Shown one piece after another: positions 40,733-48,939 of a stretch of 52,732 nt of DNA (position 1 is the stretch's first letter; each line of letters starts with the position of its first letter). The DNA is from JBBQVS01 sp964250765 (lineage in GTDB: Bacteria > Chloroflexota > Ktedonobacteria > Ktedonobacterales > Ktedonobacteraceae). The position numbers and the translations under genes were made by a program. The notes beneath the pieces are model-generated. The model worked only from the letters and a program-made list of their open reading frames with translations, ran no database searches and was not told where the DNA came from. The DNA is taken from contig CAXUHF010000025.1 in NCBI GenBank assembly GCA_964250765.1, positions 1-52,732 on the forward strand, written 5' to 3'.

Positions 40733-41257
40733 ATGATACAAGGGGAAAGAGTACATTTGAGAGTAGTCACTGCTGCTGATCTCGCCCTTCTCACTACTTG
40801 GATGAATAACCTTAATTTTAACAGTGAGTACAATACATTTGGCCTTAAGCCTGCGGACTCTATAGAGAAGAGTTTTGCGGAAAACGGATTCCTGCGTCAG
40901 CAAAGTGGTCAGTTACTCATAGTTATTCAACCCGATACCGTTGTTGGAAATGTCTCTTATCATCAAGTACGCTATGGACCTAACGAGGGGAGCGTTGCAT
41001 ACAATATTGGTATTAGCATTGCTGTTGAACATCGTGGGAAAGGCTATGGAGTTGAGGCACAAAAGCTTTTAGCAAGTTATCTCTTCTCAACGTATCCTAT
41101 TATGCGTGTCGAAGCTACCACAGACAAAGAGAATATCGCGGAGCAAAAAGCATTAGAGAAAGCAGGTTTTACGCGCGAAGGGGTGATGCGTCAGTCACAG
41201 TGGCGTACTGGTAGTTGGCACGACATGGTAGTATACAGCAAATTACGTGGAGAGTAG
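40733..41257 (+). CDS. GNAT-family acetyltransferase (RimJ/RimL type)
   Basis: This 174-residue acetyltransferase starts MIQGERVHLRVVTAADLALL, the usual RimJ/RimL opening. Motif A is GISIAVEHRGKGYGVEAQKLL near 92-112, and ENIAEQKALEKAGFTREGVMR is the motif B segment (near 131-151). Relatives acetylate ribosomal proteins, antibiotics or small amines; substrate unknown. GGAGTAAAAAGGA precedes the ATG. A 7-bp palindrome TTGATAG/CTATCAA (40661-40679) lies 54 bases upstream and may be an operator. It is divergent from hsp20. Confidence 0.88.
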   Translation: MIQGERVHLRVVTAADLALLTTWMNNLNFNSEYNTFGLKPADSIEKSFAENGFLRQQSGQLLIVIQPDTVVGNVSYHQVRYGPNEGSVAYNIGISIAVEHRGKGYGVEAQKLLASYLFSTYPIMRVEATTDKENIAEQKALEKAGFTREGVMRQSQWRTGSWHDMVVYSKLRGE

Positions 41258-41411
41258 ATGGAATACATGCTGTCAGGTATGATGGATCACTAGGTCTCCT
41301 TGCTTCATTCGTATAGCCATCGTGTTGGTAAGAAGTCTAGCACGTTGATTTATTCGATGCATACTGCTACAATGCCGCAAAGAGCCAAATACCTGGCGGG
41401 AGGGATACTAG

Positions 41412-42647
41412 ATGACTGGAAAAGAACAACCATCAGCACAAGCTATAGAATATCTACTCAAGCGCGGCGTATCGCTGGTCGAAAAGGAAGCCGATATGCG
41501 ACGCCTGCTGCTTGAAGGCAATAAGGGTCAGCCATTACGTGTCAAACTGGGAGTTGACCCAACACATCATGATTTGACGATTGGACACGCCGTTGTCTTC
41601 CGTAAGTTGCGCCAGTTCCAACGTTTGGGTCACAAAACGGTTGTCGTTATTGGCGACTGGACTGCACGTCTCGGTGATCCTAGTGGTCGTGAGGAAGCAC
41701 GCAAACCACTGACCGAAGAGCAGGTCAACAAGAACGCTGAAACCTATCTTGACCAGTTTTTCAGAATAGTGGATCGTGACCAGACGGAAGTGCATTACCA
41801 GAGCGAGTGGTTCGACAAGTTCAACCTCGGCGATGCCATTAAATTGCTTGGCTACAAAACCGTGGCGCAGATGCTAGAGCGCGACGACTTCCAGAAGCGT
41901 TATAGAAGCGGTGTCGAAATCAACCTTGCTGAGTTTATGTATCCCTTATTGCAAGGTTATGACTCCGTTGCGCTTCGCTCCGACGTAGAGATTGGTGGTA
42001 CCGACCAAACCTTCAACCTGCTTGTTGGGCGCGATTTACAACCAATCTTTGGGCAGGCCGCACAACAAATCCTTACCGTCAATCTGATCGTTGGCCTTGA
42101 TGGTGTCAAGAAGATGGGCAAGTCGCTCGATAACTATATCGCTATGACTGCACCAGCTAACGATATGTTCGGGAAGCTTATGTCGCTTCCAGATAAGACC
42201 ATGCGCACCTACTTTGAGGCACTTACCGATGTGTCGGACGAGGAAATTGACGATTTCGAGCGTAAGATGGCGGAGGGTTCGCTGAATCCACGAGATGTAA
42301 AACTGCGTGTGGCGCGTGAGATCGTTACTGAGTTTCATGATGAAGCGGCAGCGCAAGATGCACAAGAAGCCTTTATTCGTCAATTCTCGGAACGCAAGTT
42401 GCCGACGGACATTCCAGATGTGCACCTTGCTGAACCTGTGGATATCGTGGCCTTTCTGAAAAATACGGGTTTGGTAACGAGCAACAATGAAGCACGTACC
42501 CTCATCTCACAAAAAGCTGTTGCCATCTATCTCGATGGTGAAAATGGCGAAGAGCAACGTATCACTGAGCCTTCATTTGTTGTACCTGTTAAGGACGGTG
42601 CGATTGTTAGAGCGGGTAAAAGAAAGTATGTGAGAATTAGGGCGTAG
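41412..42647 (+). CDS. tyrS: Tyrosyl-tRNA synthetase (TyrZ type)
   Basis: This 411-residue class I aminoacyl-tRNA synthetase charges tRNA-Tyr. HDLTIGHAVVFRKL holds the HIGH-like motif (about 53-66), GDWTARLGDPSG follows, and VEIGGTDQTFNLLVGRDLQ is the tRNA/ATP region. The KMSKS loop reads KKMGKSLDN near 231. A C-terminal S4 RNA-binding domain occupies about 345-411. It belongs to the TyrZ-like branch. GGGAGG lies 9 bases before the ATG. No T-box leader was seen upstream. Confidence 0.96.
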   Translation: MTGKEQPSAQAIEYLLKRGVSLVEKEADMRRLLLEGNKGQPLRVKLGVDPTHHDLTIGHAVVFRKLRQFQRLGHKTVVVIGDWTARLGDPSGREEARKPLTEEQVNKNAETYLDQFFRIVDRDQTEVHYQSEWFDKFNLGDAIKLLGYKTVAQMLERDDFQKRYRSGVEINLAEFMYPLLQGYDSVALRSDVEIGGTDQTFNLLVGRDLQPIFGQAAQQILTVNLIVGLDGVKKMGKSLDNYIAMTAPANDMFGKLMSLPDKTMRTYFEALTDVSDEEIDDFERKMAEGSLNPRDVKLRVAREIVTEFHDEAAAQDAQEAFIRQFSERKLPTDIPDVHLAEPVDIVAFLKNTGLVTSNNEARTLISQKAVAIYLDGENGEEQRITEPSFVVPVKDGAIVRAGKRKYVRIRA

Positions 42648-42674
42648 TATTTTGCTTATGAGAAAGGAAAAACA

Positions 42675-43085
42675 GTGTCAACTGATCCAATAAATATACG
42701 CTTCGTAAATCCTTCAACCCTCGCTACACCGCCAGGTTATACTCATGTAGTGGAGATAACACATGGGCGAACTATCTTTATCGCTGGTCAGGTCGCTCTT
42801 GACCAATCGGGAAAGATTGTTGGCTCGCAGAATTTTCGTGCTCAGACCCAACAAGTCTTTGAAAATCTCAAGATGGCACTCGTGGCAGTGGGAACTGATT
42901 TCACACATGTCATAAAGCTGAATATATATGTTGTCGATATCTCTCAGTTACCAATCCTTCGTGATATCCGCAATCACTATGTGAACACAATCAACCCACC
43001 TGCAAGTACTCTTGTTGAGGTAAGGAGATTGGCAAGTGAAGAGTTCTTGATTGAAATCGAGGCAGTCGCACATATACCAGAGTAA
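42675..43085 (+). CDS. Rid-family protein (YjgF/UK114-like) lacking the RidA arginine
   Basis: This 136-residue protein has the trimeric Rid fold: IFIAGQVALDQSGKIVG near 33-49, QTQQVFENLKMALVAVG, FTHVIKLNIYVVDI, and FLIEIEAVAHIPE at the end. RidA proper has an Arg in PARST that binds the imine carboxylate; here the segment reads NPPASTLVEV with Ser. Imine deaminase activity is therefore doubtful and another Rid subfamily is likely. GTG start with AAAGGA upstream, 27 bases after tyrS. mtnP follows closely. Confidence 0.85.
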   Translation: MSTDPINIRFVNPSTLATPPGYTHVVEITHGRTIFIAGQVALDQSGKIVGSQNFRAQTQQVFENLKMALVAVGTDFTHVIKLNIYVVDISQLPILRDIRNHYVNTINPPASTLVEVRRLASEEFLIEIEAVAHIPE

Positions 43086-43098
43086 GGGAGTATTTTCC

Positions 43099-43974
43099 AT
43101 GCCACAGGCAATGATTGGTGTGATTGGTGGAAGTGGACTTTATCGTATGGAAGGAATGACCGATGTCGAGGAGGTCAAAGTACAGACGCCGTTTGGCGAT
43201 CCCAGCGATGTTATCGCCGTAGGAAACGTCAACGGCGTCTCTATGGCTTTCCTGCCAAGACATGGACGAGGCCATCGTATTAGTCCAACAGAAATTCCTG
43301 CGCGTGCGAACCTTTGGGCATTAAAAAGTCTTGGCGTCGAATATGTTATTTCTGTGAGTGCTGTGGGTAGCCTTCGCGAACACATCGCACCGCGTGATCT
43401 AGTTATTCCTAATCAACTCTTTGACCGCACAAAGAGTAGGGTGAACAGCTTTTTTGAAGGCGGCCTTGTCGTTCACTGCACCTTTGCCGAGCCATTCTGT
43501 CCTACGCTCAGCAAACTGCTCTACAACTCTGCAAGTGGTTTGGGCAATGTGAGAGTTCACGAAGGAGGCACCTATGTCTGCATGGAGGGTCCGCTTTTCT
43601 CGACGAAGGCAGAATCGAATGCCTATCGACAGTGGGGCATGGATATTATTGGTATGACCGCGCTGCCAGAGGCAAAGTTAGCACGTGAAGCTGAGTTATG
43701 TTACGCTACCATTGCTTGTGCCACCGATTACGACTGCTGGCGTGAGTCCGAAGAGTCCGTAACCGTCGAGATGGTGATAAGTAATCTTGGTGCGAACATT
43801 GCGAACGCACAACGTATCTTACAGAGTGTCGCGCATTCCATTCCATCGGACCGCTCTAGTGCGACCTGTGGTTGTGCAAGTGCGTTAGCCACGTCGATCA
43901 TTACCGATTCAACTTCCATTCCAGCCGAGGTAAAAGAAAAGTATTCTCTTCTCATTGGAAAATATGTGAGTTGA
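43099..43974 (+). CDS. mtnP: S-methyl-5'-thioadenosine phosphorylase
   Basis: This 291-residue enzyme phosphorolyses methylthioadenosine to adenine and methylthioribose-1-phosphate. IGGSGLYRM near 8-16 is the phosphate loop, FLPRHGRGHRISPTEIPARAN near 53-73 is the next phosphate site, and YVCMEGPLFSTKAESNAY binds base and ribose. IGMTALPEAKLAREAELCYA closes the site. The Ser-Thr pattern favours MTA over guanosine. The start is chosen at ATG 43099 after AGGGAG; the frame is open further upstream. The TGA stop overlaps the SRP RNA promoter. Confidence 0.93.
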   Translation: MPQAMIGVIGGSGLYRMEGMTDVEEVKVQTPFGDPSDVIAVGNVNGVSMAFLPRHGRGHRISPTEIPARANLWALKSLGVEYVISVSAVGSLREHIAPRDLVIPNQLFDRTKSRVNSFFEGGLVVHCTFAEPFCPTLSKLLYNSASGLGNVRVHEGGTYVCMEGPLFSTKAESNAYRQWGMDIIGMTALPEAKLAREAELCYATIACATDYDCWRESEESVTVEMVISNLGANIANAQRILQSVAHSIPSDRSSATCGCASALATSIITDSTSIPAEVKEKYSLLIGKYVS

Positions 43975-43999
43975 CAAACGCTCCAAAAGAGAGTAATAT
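43971..43999 (+). promoter_or_regulatory. Promoter of the SRP RNA gene
   Basis: A perfect TTGACA (43971-43976) is followed after 17 bases by TAATAT (43994-43999). The -35 box overlaps the mtnP stop codon. Transcription should start near 44006, where the SRP RNA structure begins. Confidence 0.75.
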
Positions 44000-44005
44000 A
44001 GTCAC

Positions 44006-44200
44006 GTCCTACCGAAGCAATACCCAAGTAGGACGGACCGATTTTCTTCCGGCCCTGTCGGTCGGCGTAATTGGGTCCTGCGCGGCAGATGTCTGTGAAC
44101 CCCGCTAGGTCCGTGAGGAAGCAACGGTAAGTGGACCTCTCTGGGTGCCGCAGGGGTGCCTGATTACGCTGACCGGCAGAGCCGGGCGAAAGTCGGTTTT
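44006..44200 (+). ncRNA. ffs: Signal recognition particle RNA (large type with Alu-like 5' hairpins)
   Basis: The conserved S domain AGGTCCGTGAGGAAGCAACG (44107-44126) has the GGAA-type tetraloop region and the asymmetric Ffh loop (GGTAAG). A continuous 17-bp helix 5 joins 44055-44071 with 44163-44179. Upstream, two hairpins (GTCCTAC/GTAGGAC at 44006-44034 and a second at 44035-44054) sit where Alu-domain helices 3 and 4 belong. The 3' end is estimated from CCG/CGG followed by TTTT near 44200. With Ffh it targets membrane proteins. Location just before dnaX is classic. Confidence 0.9.
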
Positions 44201-44293
44201 CTCTGTCTTTTATCTCTTACTCACGTATCCTCTTATTGAGAAATTTCTGATTGCGGCCCGTCACGAGGACACGCAGGCGGGAGTTATGATATC

Positions 44294-46501
44294 ATGGCCT
44301 CACAATCGCTTTACCGCAAATGGCGCTCGCAGACCTTCTCTGATCTTGTCGGTCAAGAGTCTATCGTAGACACGCTCAAAAATGCACTTGCCACTGGCAA
44401 ACTCAGTCATGCCTACCTGTTCACCGGACCAAGAGGAACAGGCAAGACAAGTACCGCACGTCTCCTTGCCAAGACACTCAATTGTACCAATCGTAAGAAT
44501 GGCGAGCCATGTAACGAGTGTGAGCAGTGCCGCGCGATTACTGCAGGCACTTCATTTAATAATGTTACCGAAATTGACGCAGCCTCCAATCGTGGTATCG
44601 ACAGCATTCGTGAGCTGCGTGAAAAGGTCATGGTTCCTCCCTCGCAAGGTCAGTACAAAATCTATATTCTCGACGAAGCCCATATGCTCACGACTGAGGC
44701 TTTTAATGCGCTCCTCAAAACATTGGAAGAGCCACCCGAACATGCTATTTTTGTCATGGCGACAACCGATGTACATAAGATGCCGCCAACAGTCCTTTCT
44801 CGATGTCAACGCTTTGACTTCAAACGCATCACCACACGTGAAATAGTCAAGCATCTCACTTTTATAGCAACACAAGAACAGGTCAATCTCGAACGGAGTG
44901 CTGCAGAACTTATCGCAAGAGCTGCCTCTGGTGGTATGCGTGACGCTCTGAGCCTGCTCGATCAAGCTATTGCTTACTCTGGAGAAGAAATCAGCTTGAC
45001 AAAAGTGCAGACTATGCTCGGTGTCGCGGATCCACGCGCGATTCAAACGTTCGTAACTCATATTGCGCATCTGGAGAGCGCGGCTGGTCTTCACCTTATT
45101 CACGAACTCTCGGAAGCAGGAGCTGACCTTCGACAAATTAATACACAGATTGCTGAATATATTCGCGCTATGATGCTCAACAAAGCAGGCGCGAACATCG
45201 CTGAAATTCTCGATAGCACCGAGGACGAGATACGTGACATCACACAGACTGCTCAGCTCTTTAGCTTGGAAGAGTTAACGGACCATGCGCGTATCTTTGC
45301 TCAGAATGAGTTGATGCAGAAGAATCAGGGAACACCACAACTTGGTCTAGAACTCGCGCTTTTAACCTGTATCGAGCATCATCGTGTAGCACAGACAACA
45401 CAAACTCAAGTACCAGTCATTGCGCAAACACCGACTCCTGTACGTGTTCAACAACCTGTACAATCTCAGGAGCCACCGCGCACTATAGCTCCTATGCCTT
45501 CAATACGCTTAGAGCCTGTAGCGCAAAAAGAGGAAGAGGTTCCATCTCCATCTCCTATTGTTGTGGAACGACCAACACCTTTAACAGCGCATGCAGATGC
45601 ATCTGACGAACTACCTGATTGGGACGATGTTTCTTCATATGATGATAGTGAGGAAGAGGAAACTATCGCTCCACCAGCACGTCCGACGCTCTCTCTTGTG
45701 CCTGTACAGGAAAAGGAGGCAGAGCCAGTTTCTGAGGAAACTGTAGTATCTGAAAATGAGAGTGATCTCCCAATACTGACAGTAGCTGAAATTAAGGAGA
45801 AGTGGGAACTTATTAAGCGGCGCATAAAAACGAAAAAAGATGGTTCAATGATTGCCGCAATTCTGAATGATTATACAATTGTTGGTGTAGAGGGTACACG
45901 CGATCTCCCCGTTGTAGTGCTGAAAGCTTCGGCTAAATTTCATTATGATACGTTGCAAAAGGATGATCGTCGTAAAGCTATCGAGTGGGCATTAAAAATC
46001 GAACTTGGGCAAGAATGTCAAATTAGGCTACTTCCACCAGGACAGATGCCAGGTACATCAGGACTTCCCGCTCCATTACCACCGCCGTCACCGCCACGCG
46101 ATATGGGAGGACGAGCTGCTAATTCGGGGATACTCACACCGCCCCAACAGTCGGCATATCGTGAGCGCGTAGTGCCTTCCAATTCACCAGTTCCCACACC
46201 ACAAAAACCATCGCGAGAGCAGACTGGAAATCAGGAGCCTACAAACGTTGCGTCTGCCCAGAACGTTACTACTGCTCCTCCACTTGCCAGAATGCACATT
46301 GTGAGAGAGAATACTACTAGTGAGATTGCATCGTCTATAGATGATGACACACTACAAACGTATAGTGATACTCTACAAGAGGAACCTCGTGAGACACGGA
46401 TTGAGGTTCTTGAAAAGAAGGCCAAAACCGATCCAGTAGTGCAAGAAGTCATACGAATGTTTAAAGCGAACATGAAAGAAGTTCAACCAAAACAGCAATA
46501 A
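44294..46501 (+). CDS. dnaX: DNA polymerase III subunit gamma/tau
   Basis: This 735-residue clamp-loader subunit has Walker A GPRGTGKT near 43-50, a zinc site CTNRKNGEPCNECEQC, Walker B LDEAHML near 127, and SRC (sensor/Arg finger region) near 168. AAA+ core and lid domains run to about residue 360. A long Pro/Glu-rich region (about 370-500) precedes a tau-like C-terminal domain (IKEKWELIKRRIK, about 503-560), then another variable stretch ending EVIRMFKANMKEV. GGGAG lies 9 bases upstream. It is the first gene of the dnaX-ybaB-recR set. Confidence 0.96.
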   Translation: MASQSLYRKWRSQTFSDLVGQESIVDTLKNALATGKLSHAYLFTGPRGTGKTSTARLLAKTLNCTNRKNGEPCNECEQCRAITAGTSFNNVTEIDAASNRGIDSIRELREKVMVPPSQGQYKIYILDEAHMLTTEAFNALLKTLEEPPEHAIFVMATTDVHKMPPTVLSRCQRFDFKRITTREIVKHLTFIATQEQVNLERSAAELIARAASGGMRDALSLLDQAIAYSGEEISLTKVQTMLGVADPRAIQTFVTHIAHLESAAGLHLIHELSEAGADLRQINTQIAEYIRAMMLNKAGANIAEILDSTEDEIRDITQTAQLFSLEELTDHARIFAQNELMQKNQGTPQLGLELALLTCIEHHRVAQTTQTQVPVIAQTPTPVRVQQPVQSQEPPRTIAPMPSIRLEPVAQKEEEVPSPSPIVVERPTPLTAHADASDELPDWDDVSSYDDSEEEETIAPPARPTLSLVPVQEKEAEPVSEETVVSENESDLPILTVAEIKEKWELIKRRIKTKKDGSMIAAILNDYTIVGVEGTRDLPVVVLKASAKFHYDTLQKDDRRKAIEWALKIELGQECQIRLLPPGQMPGTSGLPAPLPPPSPPRDMGGRAANSGILTPPQQSAYRERVVPSNSPVPTPQKPSREQTGNQEPTNVASAQNVTTAPPLARMHIVRENTTSEIASSIDDDTLQTYSDTLQEEPRETRIEVLEKKAKTDPVVQEVIRMFKANMKEVQPKQQ

Positions 46502-46518
46502 AGGAGTACATTTATCTT

Positions 46519-46815
46519 ATGAACATGCGTGAAATTCAAAAAATGCAGCAAAAACTCGTCAAGATGCAGGAAGAGTTAGAGGCAACAAAGTTTGTCGGTA
46601 CGGCTGGTGGTGGTGCTGTCACTATTACTATGACCGGCAAATTTGAAATCACTGATGTGAAAATTGACCCCGAAGCGTTTAGCGCAGATGAAATCGTCGA
46701 ACTAGAAGTGATGGTGCGTGCCGCCGCGAAGGATGCCTTTGACAAGGCAAACGATGCACAACAAAAAATGGCAACCAACGTCACCGGCGGCGTAAAAATC
46801 CCAGGACTATTCTAA
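46519..46815 (+). CDS. YbaB/EbfC nucleoid-associated protein
   Basis: This 98-residue dimeric DNA-binding protein begins MNMREIQKMQQKLVKMQEEL (coiled-coil helix) and has GTAGGGAVTITMTGKFEITDVKI as its central sheet, with MATNVTGGVKIPGLF at the end, as in the family. It binds DNA and helps nucleoid structure or recombination. It lies between dnaX and recR, its conserved place. AAAGGAG precedes the start, and recR begins 3 bases after the stop. Confidence 0.95.
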   Translation: MNMREIQKMQQKLVKMQEELEATKFVGTAGGGAVTITMTGKFEITDVKIDPEAFSADEIVELEVMVRAAAKDAFDKANDAQQKMATNVTGGVKIPGLF

Positions 46816-46818
46816 CTC

Positions 46819-47433
46819 ATGAGCGACATTGCACCACCAGTGGCAGCACTAGTCGAAGAATTTTCAAAGCTTCCAGGCATCGGCGTAAAAACGGCGCAGC
46901 GTTTGACGTTCTTCGTGCTACGTAGCCCAACCGATCAGGCACGCCGCTTGGCTGAAGCCATTATGCGTGTAAAAGAGAGCATCATCTATTGTTCTCGCTG
47001 TTTCAACATTACCGAAACCGATCCATGTGCAATTTGTAGCAATCCATCACGCGATCAAGGCATTATCTGCGTCGTTGAGGAGCCTCTTGATCTTATTGCG
47101 TTGGATAAAACAGGTGTCTATAAGGGTCTCTATCATGTACTACATGGCAGAGTTTCGCCAATGGATGGCATCGGTGTGAAAGATCTGCGTATCAGCGAAC
47201 TTGTGCGCCGTGTGGAGGAAAGTCCTGCGGTACGTGAAATCATTCTTGCCATGAATCCAGGATCGCTCGGTGACATAACAGCACTTTATGTCAAAGACGA
47301 ACTCTCGAAAATGCATCGATCTGAGCTACACATCACTGCCCTTGCTCGTGGTCTATCAAATAATAGTGATCTTGAGTACGCGGACGAAGGCACTTTGAGT
47401 CGTGCTCTCGAAGGCCGCCGCGATATGCAATAA
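46819..47433 (+). CDS. recR: Recombination protein RecR
   Basis: This 204-residue protein acts with RecF/RecO to load RecA at gaps. A helix-hairpin-helix starts the protein (KLPGIGVKTAQRLTFFVL, about 17-34), the Cys4 zinc finger is Cys58/61/70/73, and the Toprim domain begins ICVVEEPLDLIALDK (about 83-97) with HVLHGRVSPMDG. Length and order are standard. It lies 3 bases after ybaB, so it is cotranslated with it. The downstream recA has its own promoter. Confidence 0.96.
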   Translation: MSDIAPPVAALVEEFSKLPGIGVKTAQRLTFFVLRSPTDQARRLAEAIMRVKESIIYCSRCFNITETDPCAICSNPSRDQGIICVVEEPLDLIALDKTGVYKGLYHVLHGRVSPMDGIGVKDLRISELVRRVEESPAVREIILAMNPGSLGDITALYVKDELSKMHRSELHITALARGLSNNSDLEYADEGTLSRALEGRRDMQ

Positions 47434-47445
47434 GGCATAGATTGC

Positions 47446-47474
47446 TTGACACGCGGACAGCTTTATGGTACGAT
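47446..47474 (+). promoter_or_regulatory. Promoter of recA
   Basis: A perfect TTGACA (47446-47451), a 17-base spacer and TACGAT (47469-47474) start 13 bases after recR. The roughly 280-base leader that follows contains a hairpin GGCAGG/CCTGCC near 47495-47516. I see no clear LexA box (neither CTG-N10-CAG nor GAAC-N4-GTTC) at the promoter. Confidence 0.6.
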
Positions 47475-47696
47475 TGTTCTACTTTAGTGGGGCAGGAAAG
47501 AGAGCACCTGCCGCCTATTTCCGACTTTTCACCCTTTGCAAAGAATAGATACGTAGAAAAGCACTATCGCGCGAGCATGTTGGTATGCATGAGCAAAATA
47601 TACGTTATCCTATCTTCTTTATCGCATACCACCAATGTACCTCACGCACATGTTAATGAAGAAACGCTGTACCCCTACGGGAAAAGTGTATCGTAA

Positions 47697-47753
47697 AAGG
47701 AGGAAACAGGATATTTTCTGAGCATAAACACCCAATTATTGCTCATATCCTGT
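47697..47753 (+). promoter_or_regulatory. recA leader: ribosome site bridged to the start codon by a hairpin
   Basis: AAGGAGG (47697-47703) lies 57 bases before the recA ATG, far too distant if the RNA is linear. Between them ACAGGATAT and GAGCA (47706-47714, 47720-47724) pair with TGCTC and ATATCCTGT (47740-47753), with a 5-base bulge and 15-base loop. If folded, only 2 plus 7 unpaired bases separate the ribosome site from ATG 47761, a normal distance. No other in-frame start fits the ribosome site. Confidence 0.55.
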
Positions 47754-47760
47754 AAAACGC

Positions 47761-48894
47761 ATGGCACCAAGCAAAAAAGAAAAAGCTACAGTAGACCGCA
47801 ACGGGACAGCCGCAGCCTCTCCCGCTATGACCGAGCGAGAAAAAGCCATTGATCTTGCGCTCTCACAAATCGAACGCCGCTTTGGAAAAGGCGCAATTAT
47901 GAAGCTAGGTGAGGCTGCAAAAGTGCATGTAGAAGCTATTCCAACTGGTTCTATCTCTCTGGACTTGGCTCTAGGTATTGGTGGTATTCCCAAGGGACGT
48001 ATCACAGAAATTTATGGTCCTGAGTCATCTGGTAAAACTACGCTGTGTCAACATATTATCGCTAGTGTGCAACGCGCGGGCGGTTATGCAGCATTCGTCG
48101 ATGCGGAACACACACTTGATCCGGTGTACGCGAGCAAATGTGGAGTAGATGTCAATAACTTACTTATCTCGCAGCCAGATACTGGTGAGCAGGCATTAGA
48201 AATTGTGGACTCACTAGTACGCAGCAATGCTATCGACGTAATAGTTATTGACTCTGTTGCAGCCTTGACTCCTCGTGCAGAAATCGAAGGCGAGATGGGC
48301 GACTCGCACGTAGGCTTGCAAGCACGCCTGATGAGTCAGGCACTTCGTAAGTTGACTGGAGCTATCAGCACCTCTCATACTTCCGTCATCTTCACAAATC
48401 AGTTGCGCGAAAAGATTGGCGTTATGTTTGGCAATCCTGAAACAACAGCTGGTGGTAAAGCTCTCAAGTTCTACGCATCCGTTCGCTTAGACATTCGCCG
48501 CACTGACTCAATCAAACAAGGACAGGATGTCGTGGGCAACCGTACACGTGTTCGTGTTATTAAAAACAAAGTTGCGCCGCCCTTTAAGACTGCCGAGTTC
48601 GACATTATGTATAGTGAAGGCATTTCTCGTGAAGGTGGACTGATTGACCTTGGCCTGGAAATGGGATTGGTCAAGAAGAGTGGTGCATGGTTCACAATTG
48701 GTGATATCCGTCTTGGACAGGGACGCGAAAACGCCAAGGAGTTCTTGCGACAAAACACCGATGTTGCGGGAGCCATCGAAGAGCAGATTCGTGGCAACAT
48801 CACCTCATTCCAGATTGGTGAGGTCGAGGGCGTTGAGGACGTGGAAGAGGACGATACAGATACAGATACAGATACCCTTGAGACCGAAGAGTAG
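47761..48894 (+). CDS. recA: Recombinase RecA
   Basis: This 377-residue ATPase does strand exchange and SOS coprotease work. Walker A is GPESSGKTT (86-94), Walker B VIVIDSVAALTP, and L1 is EIEGEMGDSHVGLQARLM. L2 NQLREKIGVMFGNPETTAGG follows, with KFYASVRLDIRR and the C-terminal domain. The first 20 residues are a polar extension; the acidic tail contains DTDTDTDT from a short DNA repeat. ATG 47761 has no near ribosome site unless the leader hairpin forms. A strong terminator follows. Confidence 0.97.
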   Translation: MAPSKKEKATVDRNGTAAASPAMTEREKAIDLALSQIERRFGKGAIMKLGEAAKVHVEAIPTGSISLDLALGIGGIPKGRITEIYGPESSGKTTLCQHIIASVQRAGGYAAFVDAEHTLDPVYASKCGVDVNNLLISQPDTGEQALEIVDSLVRSNAIDVIVIDSVAALTPRAEIEGEMGDSHVGLQARLMSQALRKLTGAISTSHTSVIFTNQLREKIGVMFGNPETTAGGKALKFYASVRLDIRRTDSIKQGQDVVGNRTRVRVIKNKVAPPFKTAEFDIMYSEGISREGGLIDLGLEMGLVKKSGAWFTIGDIRLGQGRENAKEFLRQNTDVAGAIEEQIRGNITSFQIGEVEGVEDVEEDDTDTDTDTLETEE

Positions 48895-48908
48895 TTTTTC
48901 TCATAGTG

Positions 48909-48939
48909 AAAAGGTGTGCTGCATCGCAGCACACCTTTT
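48909..48939. terminator. Bidirectional terminator after recA
   Basis: AAAAGGTGTGCTGC pairs perfectly with GCAGCACACCTTTT around a 3-base loop (14 bp), followed by further T. It separates recA from the convergent DUF4032 gene. Confidence 0.9.

Noticed and set aside
41258..41411. T-box leader before tyrS
   Set aside because: No AGGGTGGNACCGCG-like element or terminator/antiterminator pair is visible.
45833..45838. A6 run in dnaX as a programmed frameshift site
   Set aside because: The frame reads AAA-AAA-G, not the A-AAA-AAG heptamer, and no downstream stem or early stop was seen to support gamma production.
47442..47696. 84-residue frame between recR and recA
   Set aside because: It covers the recA promoter and leader, has no ribosome site and no recognisable domain.
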